A program made the translations under genes and the position numbers. Positions 1 through 5,744 of a stretch of DNA of 7,167 nt are shown in pieces. The notes below the pieces were generated by a model that worked only from the letters and a program-made list of their open reading frames with translations, did no database searches and had not been told where the DNA came from. The DNA is from Chloroflexota bacterium (GTDB taxonomy: Bacteria; Chloroflexota; Limnocylindria; Limnocylindrales; CSP1-4): contig JAJYDP010000205.1 of assembly GCA_021777365.1 (NCBI GenBank), forward strand, positions 1-7,167. The letters are read 5' to 3'. Numbering within the stretch: position 1 is the stretch's first letter; the number at the start of each line of letters is the position of its first letter.

Positions 1-766
1 CGTAGTAGGCCTCCTGGTTGGTGGGCGCGATTGCGATGACCGCGCGCCAATCGGTCTCGGCCGCCGCCAGGTCGCCCTGGTTGAACTTCGCGGCGCCCAG
101 CCCGAGGAGCGCATTGACGTTCTGCGGGTCGACCGCCAGCACCTTGGACATCCAGGTCGCCGCTGTCTGGTAGTCGCGGGCCGTGAAGTAGGCGTCACCG
201 AGCTCGGTCAGCGCGGCGATGTCGTTCGGGTCCTGCTGGATCTGCCCCATCAGCTGGGCCACGCGGGCCGTGTCGATGCTGGCGGACGCCTCTGGAGCCG
301 GCGTGCCGCTGATGCCGGGGAGGGCGGGCGCGCCGGCCGCATACACGATGTAGCCGACGGTGAGGACTCCGGCCAGCGCCAGCGCGGCCGCGAGGGTTCG
401 CATGACCGGCCCAGGACGGCGCCTGACGGCAGCCTCGACCGCCCTTAGGCGACCGGCTCCGTCGCCTGTCGGCGGAGCCGCGCTGGCGTGGGCGCCCTCG
501 TCGGTTCCCGTCTCGAACGGGAGGGCGTGCTCGAGATCGGCTGCCGGATCGGAGAGCAGAGCGTAGGCCTGATCGACCAGCGCCTCCTGGCGCCGTGCCC
601 ACACGCTCAGGCCGGCCGGCGCACCCGCCAGGTACTGCACGATGTCGTCGCGCGCGGTCTCGATCTCCTGCCTGGTGGCCGTCGCGGTCAGCCCGAGCCG
701 GGCGAGCATCTCCTGTTCCGCGCGGGCGGCTGCGTCGTGTCGGGTCGGCTTCGTGTCGGCGGTCAT
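1..766 (-). CDS. Membrane-anchored TPR protein with J-domain-like N-terminus (3' end outside window)
   Basis: My own translation from the ATG at 766-764 stays open for 255 codons to the window edge, so the C-terminus is missing. Residues 22-75 form a helical stretch (LARLGLTATATRQEIETARD, later DQAYALLSDP) that resembles the start and end of a J-domain but lacks the HPD motif. Residues 80-118 are low complexity. Residues 121-146 are a single membrane segment preceded by RRRPGP, which predicts a cytoplasmic N-terminus and an outside C-terminus. Residues 183-216 and 217-250 are two TPR units of exactly 34 residues (LTELGDAYFTARDYQTAATW and LLGLGAAKFNQGDLAAAETD). TPR proteins bind other proteins, and anchored TPR proteins such as CcmI and NrfG assist cytochrome c maturation, so a similar helper role beside two multiheme genes is plausible but inferred. 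The start has only a weak GGGGA eight bases upstream; a better ribosome site lies at 814-820 but serves a different frame. Confidence 0.82.
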   Translation of the reverse strand, partial: MTADTKPTRHDAAARAEQEMLARLGLTATATRQEIETARDDIVQYLAGAPAGLSVWARRQEALVDQAYALLSDPAADLEHALPFETGTDEGAHASAAPPTGDGAGRLRAVEAAVRRRPGPVMRTLAAALALAGVLTVGYIVYAAGAPALPGISGTPAPEASASIDTARVAQLMGQIQQDPNDIAALTELGDAYFTARDYQTAATWMSKVLAVDPQNVNALLGLGAAKFNQGDLAAAETDWRAVIAIAPTNQEAYY

Positions 767-782
767 CGTGACGATCCCCGTG

Positions 783-809
783 TCACGCCGCGCGTTCCGT
801 CCGGTCCAT
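783..809 (-). CDS. Possible 8-codon leader ORF upstream of the TPR gene
   Basis: ATG at 809-807 opens a very short frame, MDRTERAA, ending at TGA 785-783, 16 bases before the TPR start at 766. It has a clear purine-rich ribosome site (AGGGAGG, 814-820) four bases upstream, stronger than the one of the TPR gene itself. It may be a translated leader that feeds ribosomes to the TPR start. Alternatively it marks the true start of the TPR gene if the window has a one-base indel between 766 and 809. Chance occurrence cannot be excluded. Confidence 0.22.
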   Translation of the reverse strand: MDRTERAA

Positions 810-813
810 CTGG

Positions 814-820
814 CCTCCCT
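814..820 (-). promoter_or_regulatory. Shine-Dalgarno AGGGAGG ahead of the leader ORF
   Basis: The minus strand reads AGGGAGG, then CCAG, then ATG. It is the only strong ribosome site in front of the TPR gene, and it is 47 bases from the TPR start, too far to serve it directly. Confidence 0.5.
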
Positions 821-822
821 GT

Positions 823-864
823 CCAGGCGGCGATCGATCGCCCGGGGCGCCGGCCGTCGCCTGG
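823..864 (-). promoter_or_regulatory. Inverted repeat with nested palindrome in the 5' leader of the TPR gene
   Basis: CCAGGCGGCG at 823-832 and CGTCGCCTGG at 855-864 are complementary except at one position. Nested inside is a perfect 14-base palindrome, GGCGATCGATCGCC, at 829-842. On the minus-strand transcript the hairpin would end three bases before the AGGGAGG ribosome site. It could be an RNA leader structure or a protein-binding site. The sequence does not decide which, and GC-rich DNA makes some such repeats by chance. Confidence 0.4.
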
Positions 865-963
865 GGTGATTGTCGATTTGAGCGATTTCGCAGGCCATCC
901 GCCGAGCGTCACGTTTCGGATAGAGGCCCGCGGGCTCGGGGCGCGACGGAGCCGACCCGGGGG

Positions 964-1012
964 TACAGGCCCGGCTGTATCGACCGGACGGTGCCCCGGT
1001 CCATCGGGCACC
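964..1012 (-). terminator. Cluster of hairpins after the octaheme gene, possible terminator
   Basis: Starting 20 bases past the octaheme stop, a perfect 7-bp stem is formed by GGTGCCC (990-996) and GGGCACC (1006-1012) with a 9-base loop. A competing 6-bp stem uses GACCGG (982-987) and CCGGTC (996-1001). A further 5-bp stem uses TACAG (964-968) and CTGTA (975-979). No T-run follows on the minus strand, so this is not a classic intrinsic terminator. It may be a Rho-type or non-canonical end, or it may act as an RNA-stabilising 3' structure. Confidence 0.33.
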
Positions 1013-1031
1013 GCCGCCCGGCTCGCTGCGG

Positions 1032-4000
1032 TCAGTAGCCTTCGCCGTGGTGGCTCTGCCCGTGGCAGCTCAGCGTGCAGGAGCCGCTCCTCTCCCCCGT
1101 GCGAACCCAGCTCAGCGTCCCCCCGTCGGACGTCACGTCCGACGCGAAGACCACCAGCCCGCCGTCCGTCCCCGTCTGCTGGGTGCCCGTGCGGAAGTCG
1201 TTGCGCGACGCAGTCGAGTGGATCCGGAAGTGGCACTCGGCACAGATCGCGTTTCCGCCGCCCTGGCCCGCGCCATCCATCGACATCCCCCCAGGGCCCT
1301 TGCCGGCCAGCCGGCTCACGTGGTAGCCGTGGAAGCTGAAGTTGGTGTCCTGCCGCCAGTCGCCGCTGGTGTCCCGGTACGGCGCCTCGGCGTGGCAGAG
1401 GTAGCACAGCGCGAAGTCGGTCGCATCGTACGGGGCGCCGCCCGCTTCGAGCACCCGGTCGCGGTAGTTCGCCAGCAGCAGGCTGCGATACGGGCTCACG
1501 TGGGGGGCCAGGTCGGATCCCGCCGACGGCGGGGTGCCCGCGGCGAGCGTGCTCGGATCAGCGTGGCAATTCACGCAGCGCACGGTGCTGCCCGTCGTGA
1601 ACGTCCAGAGCTTGTAGGGCGACGTCCCGCTCAGGCTGGCGGCCATCGCGCTCGTTGCGTTCTTCCCGGGCGCCTCCAGCGGGTGGTAGGAGAGGTTCGC
1701 CGGGTTGAGCTCGACGCCCTTGTCGATCGCCCACTGCGACGGGGCCCCGGCCTGCGGGTCCGGCAACGTCGTGAAGCCGGAGTGACACTTCAGGCACAGC
1801 TGGTACTCACGAGTCGCCGGCGCGGACTTGCCATCGAGGAACGTGTAGGACGGCCCAGAGCCGGCGACTCCGTTCGTGACGGCCACCCCGGAGATCCCGT
1901 CCTCGCGCCCGGACAGCGTCCAGCCCGTGCTCGTCTGCGCGCTCTCCGTGCTCGTCGCGCGGTGGGGCTCGTGGCAGTCCGAGCACTCCGAGTGACGGTT
2001 GAGGATCGGTTGGCCGGATGCGTCCTGGAACTCGTTCTGGTCGGATCGGGTGTGGCTCGTGGGCACCAGGGCGTCGTGCCGGTAGATCGAGGCCGTGGTG
2101 GGGTCGTTGGCGGGGAGGGATGCGTCGGCGTACCGTGCCGCGACGTTCGTGCTCGCACCCGTGCCGTCATGGCAGGAGAGGCACAGGTTCGCCTGGGGGG
2201 CAGTGGCCGCCAGCAGGTTCGAGCCCTGGGCGACGTGCGCGCGGTGGCAGGCGCCGCAGGTGTCGCTGGTCAGCGAGTAGGCGGTATGCGGGCTGACGAA
2301 CGCGCCCGCCGCGGCGCCCGCGGCCGTCGACACGAGCGAGGCGGCCGGCGCAGGAGGGGCGACCGCAGCATCGAGCGCATACCTGAGGCCTCGGTCCGGC
2401 CCGGAAATGGCGCCGGGCTCCAGCGTGTACGCGACGCCACCCGCCAGCGCCGTTCCCTGGATCCGGGGCAGGCTGCCGGCGTACGTCGCCGGAGCGGCCA
2501 CACCGGCAACGTCCGGCGGCGATCCCGCCACGGGCACCCCCACCCGCTGGCCGGGCGTGAGCTCCACCGCCGGCTTTGTCCCCATGTGCAGCCACGCGGT
2601 CCGGGCCCCCGCGAAGTCACGGCCCGCGTCGGTCACGCGGAACTCGTAGAGCCCCGAGTAGGCCGCATCGACGGTCGCCCTTACGCTGAACTCGATCTCG
2701 GTATACGAGAGCGGGGCGAGGGAGAAGGTCGGCAACGGGTTCTGACCCATCGAATGGATCCCGACCGCCGGCGACTGGTTGCTGTCGTCGGTGTCGTGCG
2801 ACCGCAGCTGGTCGCCACTGATCGCCTCGGATTCGGGGCCCAGCTGCGTGCCGTCGCCGCCGGCCGGACGCTGCCATTCCCTGGTGACGTAGAACGGCTC
2901 GCCATCGACCCGCCGCAGCGATGGGACGATGGCGAACGTCCCGTTCCCGGTTGCCCGTACGTCGAGCTGGGGCGTCCAGTCGACCGGGGTGGAGTCCGCA
3001 TTCCGGACCTGGAAGCGGATCCGGAACGGCATGTAGCGCTGCTGCGCCAGGATCGCCGCATCCTCTGGCAAGTAGACCGGCGCAAGCGAGACGGCGTCGA
3101 CCTCCGCCAGCGTTGCGTGCCCGACGACGACGAGTGGCGCGACCAGGACGGTGATCGGCGGGGTCGTGGCCTGGCCGCCGCGATGTCCGATGCGGGCCTG
3201 GAAGCAGGCCGTGAACGCGGGGCGACCGTCGTCGGGTGAGACGAGCGGCGCGCGCAGGACGATCCGGTGCGCGGTGGAGGTTCCGGCCCGGACGGTTCGC
3301 GAGGACCACGAGATCTCGCCGATCGACGTGTCGACCGTGCCGCCGTCGGCTACGACCACCTCCCAGCCGGGCGGGATCAACTCGGCGAGGCGCGCGTCGC
3401 GCAGCTTCCGGAGGGCCCGGCTGTCCACCTCGACGGCGAGCAGGCCGCCCGGATCCACCCGGTGACGGCCCGAGACGGCTGCGTCGGTGGTCTGGGTGAC
3501 TTCTCCGTCGGCGGGGCCCGCGGACACGACCTCCACGACCCCGTACAGGCCCGGCCCCCGGATCCCGGAGACGAGGACGCCGTCGACGTTCGTGGTGGCG
3601 AGGACCGACCAGGCGCCATCGAAGCGGGCAATCCGCAGGTCGGCCGGATCGGCGTCGCCGAGGTCAAGCGATGTGACCGGCACCCGCAGCGTGATCCCAG
3701 CACCGAACTCGGGCAGGGGACCGCCCGAGATTGCGTCGATGGCGACGAGTGCGTACCCGGCGAGCGACGGCGCGCCGTTGAAGTCCGGCAGGCCGGCGCT
3801 GGCGGCCAGCAGGCTGAATACCGTCGGCCACACCACCGCACCGGGAGCCACCTCGACCCGGGCGCCGGCGCCGCCGATGGTTCCGCCTTCCGGGCCGAGC
3901 GTGCCCGGCGGCAACGGTGTCGGCGCCGGAGAGGGATCAGGGGACGCCGCGGGGTCCGGCGAGGCGGGCGGGTCGGCCGCCGGCGTGGGTTCGGGGGAGG

Positions 4001-4394
4001 GAGTGGGGTCCGATGCCGGGCTCGGGGTCGGATCGGGCACCGGGGTCGGATCCAGCGCGGGCGTGGGGTCCGGCGAGGCGGACGGGTCGGCCGTCGGCGT
4101 GGGTTCGAGGGAGGGAGTGGGGTCCGATGCCGGGCTCGGGGTCGGGTCTGGCACCGGGGTCGGCGCCGGATCGGACCCGGGCGAGGCCGACGGCTCTGCG
4201 GAGGTCAGGGCGACGACGCGGGCAGGGCCGGCCGGAAGGAACGCGACCGCGAGCGTGGCGACGAGCGTCGCCAGCACAAGCAGGGGCCGCGCATGTCGGC
4301 CACGGCGGGCCGGCGCGTTCAGGGTCGCCACGTCCGAATGCTTCCTGGGCAGCTGCCTGAGGTGCCTGGTGGCCATCCGGAACACGGCGGCCAC
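1032..4394 (-). CDS. Large secreted octaheme c-type cytochrome with Pro-rich linker and beta domains
   Basis: The product has 1,120 residues from GTG 4394; GTG 4385 or ATG 4376 (residues 4 and 7) are equally possible starts. Residues 30-62 form a signal or anchor (basic RRGRHARP, then a hydrophobic core). Residues 67-163 are a Pro/Asp/Ser-rich linker containing two 38-residue tandem units. Residues 164-290 resemble a ZU5-like domain (GPEGGTI ... VEVAPGAV). Residues about 291-690 look like further beta-sandwich domains that I do not recognise. The last 410 residues carry CGACH 713, CLSCH 738, CSDCH 804, CLKCH 867, CVNCH 940, CYLCH 997, CAECH 1051 and an atypical CTLSCH 1106. Many extra histidines (703, CHRAH, CHEPH, SFHGYH, RIH) can supply distal ligands. 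It probably carries electrons outside the membrane, with the linker spanning a cell wall (inference). It starts about 12 bases after the hexaheme gene and is likely cotranscribed with it. The full architecture matches no named family I know. Confidence 0.93.
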   Translation of the reverse strand: MAAVFRMATRHLRQLPRKHSDVATLNAPARRGRHARPLLVLATLVATLAVAFLPAGPARVVALTSAEPSASPGSDPAPTPVPDPTPSPASDPTPSLEPTPTADPSASPDPTPALDPTPVPDPTPSPASDPTPSPEPTPAADPPASPDPAASPDPSPAPTPLPPGTLGPEGGTIGGAGARVEVAPGAVVWPTVFSLLAASAGLPDFNGAPSLAGYALVAIDAISGGPLPEFGAGITLRVPVTSLDLGDADPADLRIARFDGAWSVLATTNVDGVLVSGIRGPGLYGVVEVVSAGPADGEVTQTTDAAVSGRHRVDPGGLLAVEVDSRALRKLRDARLAELIPPGWEVVVADGGTVDTSIGEISWSSRTVRAGTSTAHRIVLRAPLVSPDDGRPAFTACFQARIGHRGGQATTPPITVLVAPLVVVGHATLAEVDAVSLAPVYLPEDAAILAQQRYMPFRIRFQVRNADSTPVDWTPQLDVRATGNGTFAIVPSLRRVDGEPFYVTREWQRPAGGDGTQLGPESEAISGDQLRSHDTDDSNQSPAVGIHSMGQNPLPTFSLAPLSYTEIEFSVRATVDAAYSGLYEFRVTDAGRDFAGARTAWLHMGTKPAVELTPGQRVGVPVAGSPPDVAGVAAPATYAGSLPRIQGTALAGGVAYTLEPGAISGPDRGLRYALDAAVAPPAPAASLVSTAAGAAAGAFVSPHTAYSLTSDTCGACHRAHVAQGSNLLAATAPQANLCLSCHDGTGASTNVAARYADASLPANDPTTASIYRHDALVPTSHTRSDQNEFQDASGQPILNRHSECSDCHEPHRATSTESAQTSTGWTLSGREDGISGVAVTNGVAGSGPSYTFLDGKSAPATREYQLCLKCHSGFTTLPDPQAGAPSQWAIDKGVELNPANLSYHPLEAPGKNATSAMAASLSGTSPYKLWTFTTGSTVRCVNCHADPSTLAAGTPPSAGSDLAPHVSPYRSLLLANYRDRVLEAGGAPYDATDFALCYLCHAEAPYRDTSGDWRQDTNFSFHGYHVSRLAGKGPGGMSMDGAGQGGGNAICAECHFRIHSTASRNDFRTGTQQTGTDGGLVVFASDVTSDGGTLSWVRTGERSGSCTLSCHGQSHHGEGY
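3933..4160 (-). repeat. 114-base tandem duplication in the Pro-rich linker
   Basis: Two in-frame units of 114 bases (38 codons), 4047-4160 and 3933-4046, encode residues 79-116 and 117-154 of the octaheme protein. Each unit begins TPVPDPTPSPASDPTPS, and the two share 31 of 38 residues. In DNA, 3951-4049 and 4065-4163 differ at 5 of 99 positions. The near identity at synonymous as well as replacement sites points to a recent duplication, so the linker length may vary between strains. Confidence 0.9.
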
Positions 4395-4399
4395 CAGGC
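4364..4399 (-). promoter_or_regulatory. 11-bp perfect hairpin over the start of the octaheme gene
   Basis: GCCTGGTGGCC (4364-4374) and GGCCACCAGGC (4389-4399) are perfect inverted repeats with a 14-base loop. On the transcript the stem contains the GTG start at 4394. The ATG alternative at 4376 lies at the loop-stem junction, and the GTG at 4385 lies in the loop. The stop codon of the hexaheme gene (TAG, 4409-4407) is only 8 bases upstream. Ribosomes finishing the hexaheme gene would melt this hairpin, so translational coupling that sets the ratio of the two cytochromes is a reasonable inference. There is no T-run, so a terminator is less likely. Confidence 0.55.
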
Positions 4400-4406
4400 G
4401 TCGAGC

Positions 4407-5630
4407 CTATGGAAGAACAGGATTGGGGGTGGGCCCGACCTGGATCCCGACCGTGATCGTCCCGGTCGGATCGTGGCAGGCCTGGCACGTGCCGCGGTTG
4501 TCGATCTTGAGGAGGCGGCTGTCTCCCACCGGCGCGGCCGTGCCGCCCGGGTAGGTCATGTTGGCCGAGTAGACCCCGGTCATCTGGGCGTTGGATCCGT
4601 GCGCGACGTGGCACGTCGTGCAGGGCTTGTTCGAGGTGTTCGAGTGGCGATACGTGAAGATCGCATCGCCGCTGTCCGTGTTGAACGGAGTGCCGGTGAC
4701 GGCCAGGTACCGGGTATGGCACTGGGCGCACCAGGCGTTGATCTGGGTGTCGAAGTTGGCGGCGTCGCCGTTCGGCGCGTCGTTCACGGTGCCGGTTGTG
4801 CCGTTCCACGGGACCTTCCGGTGGAAGTAGTCTCCGGCCGTGTTGACGAAGGCGGCTGCCTGGCTGGCCAGGAGCGTGCCGCCCGGCTGCTGGATGACGG
4901 TGTAGTTGCGCGTGTCTCCGGCCGGCGGCGGCACGGCGTCCGTCACGTTGGCGGGCGTGGTCGTCCCGATCGATGCCAGGCTTCCGCCGCCCACCGTCGG
5001 GATCGGGTTGAGGATGCGGTACTGGCCGTTGCCGTGCGGGTTGTGGCAGCTGCCGCATGTCAGCTGGGTCGTGCCGCCGGGATCGGCGGTCGCGTTGATG
5101 GCCCCGTTTCCCCAGACCGTGCCGAGGGCGCCGGGGTCGCTGAGGTCGACGTGCGCGGAGGTCACCGCCTGGCCCGCGATGGCGCCACTGGCGTCGACGC
5201 GGACCGGGACTTTCGCGTTCTCACGCACGTTGGTTCCCGACAAGACGGCCACCCGGACCGTGCTTCCGGAACCGATCGCAGCGGTCACGAAGCCCCCACT
5301 GCGGAGGGCGCCGAGGATGACGCTCGAGTCACGCACGGTCCCGCCGGCAGTGGCCAACTTGTACTGGACGCCGTTCTCCACGTTGGTCGTGGCCCCCGTG
5401 GCCGTCGCGCCGTGGCACGACAGGCAGAGTCCCTCCTCCGTGGCGGCGTTGAGCAGCAGTTCCCCCTGGGCTGTGTGGGCGCGGTGGCACCCGGCGCAGG
5501 TGTCGGCGGAGATGCCGCCCGCGCCCGAGTTGATCGATGCGACATGCGGCCCGCCGTCCGCGAGGACGGGGACTGCTGCCAGCAGCAGCCAGAGGGCGCC
5601 GCCTGTGATAAGCAGCGCCAATCGTCTCAC
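4407..5630 (-). CDS. Secreted hexaheme c-type cytochrome, OmcS-like motif order
   Basis: I chose the GTG at 5630 because AAAGGAGG lies 8 bases upstream and the product then begins directly with a signal peptide (VRRLALLITGG, hydrophobic to about residue 24, cleavage near VLA|DGG). The open frame extends in frame to ATG 5741, but that would add 37 charged residues before the signal. The protein has 407 residues and six heme sites: CAGCH 45, CLSCH 69, CGSCH 192, CAQCH 301, CTTCH 337, CQACH 382. The mature part has exactly seven histidines outside these motifs (29, 52, 160, 199, 270, 329, 344), enough for bis-His ligation of all six hemes. The motif contexts (CHRAH; LCLSCH; CGSCHNPHG with YRIL; AWCAQCHT; RH; CTTCHVAH; final CXXCH near the C-terminus) follow the order I recall for Geobacter OmcS, whose mature chain is about 407 residues. 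A filament-forming electron conductor is inferred; a soluble or monomeric paired-CXXCH cytochrome is the alternative. Confidence 0.94.
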   Translation of the reverse strand: MRRLALLITGGALWLLLAAVPVLADGGPHVASINSGAGGISADTCAGCHRAHTAQGELLLNAATEEGLCLSCHGATATGATTNVENGVQYKLATAGGTVRDSSVILGALRSGGFVTAAIGSGSTVRVAVLSGTNVRENAKVPVRVDASGAIAGQAVTSAHVDLSDPGALGTVWGNGAINATADPGGTTQLTCGSCHNPHGNGQYRILNPIPTVGGGSLASIGTTTPANVTDAVPPPAGDTRNYTVIQQPGGTLLASQAAAFVNTAGDYFHRKVPWNGTTGTVNDAPNGDAANFDTQINAWCAQCHTRYLAVTGTPFNTDSGDAIFTYRHSNTSNKPCTTCHVAHGSNAQMTGVYSANMTYPGGTAAPVGDSRLLKIDNRGTCQACHDPTGTITVGIQVGPTPNPVLP

Positions 5631-5744
5631 TGGCCTCGCCTCCTTTCCGTGTGTGGTCGACCTATGTGTTGCCCGACCTGCGGGCTCGACGGTCTCGTCG
5701 GCTACCTCCTTCTCCCTTCCGTGATCGGCCTCTTCACCCATGCG
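5631..5744 (-). promoter_or_regulatory. 114-base leader of the hexaheme gene with tandem hairpins
   Basis: In transcript order it contains a purine-rich AGAAGGAGG (5705-5713) with no start codon at usable distance, then a 5-bp stem CGACG-AGAC-CGTCG (5687-5700), then a 5-bp stem GCCCG-CAGGT-CGGGC (5671-5685), then the true ribosome site. The stems are short. The arrangement could be an expression-tuning leader or a processing site, but no known riboswitch consensus is evident. No convincing promoter was found. Confidence 0.35.
5639..5646 (-). promoter_or_regulatory. Strong Shine-Dalgarno AAAGGAGG that fixes the hexaheme start
   Basis: The minus strand reads AAAGGAGG, then the 8 bases CGAGGCCA, then GTG. 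This near-ideal match and spacing decide the start at 5630 over the in-frame ATG at 5741. Confidence 0.85.

Larger units (their letters stand above)
767..1031. other. 265-base intergenic region
   Basis: This is the only long gap in the window. It holds the hairpin cluster at 964-1012, the leader inverted repeat at 823-864, and the short leader frame. A promoter for the TPR gene would be expected here, but I found no convincing -35/-10 pair. The section 870-960 shows no other structure I can support. Confidence 0.7.

Noticed and set aside
1047..3239. A 730-codon plus-strand open frame opposite the octaheme gene
   Set aside because: It has low-complexity Arg/Val/Gly composition and no recognisable domain, and it mirrors a gene with eight heme sites. 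It is a shadow frame.
3951..4163. Repeats in the Pro-rich linker as a CRISPR array or mobile element
   Set aside because: The units are adjacent, in frame and coding, with no spacers or terminal inverted repeats. They are a coding duplication.
5631..5741. N-terminal extension of the hexaheme gene to ATG 5741
   Set aside because: The added 37 residues are charged and precede a normal signal peptide. The ATG lacks a clear ribosome site, whereas GTG 5630 has AAAGGAGG at ideal spacing.
5631..5744. Cyclic dinucleotide (GEMM) riboswitch in the hexaheme leader
   Set aside because: Such riboswitches precede cytochrome genes in Geobacter, but I could not find the conserved two-stem core with GNRA loop and receptor here.
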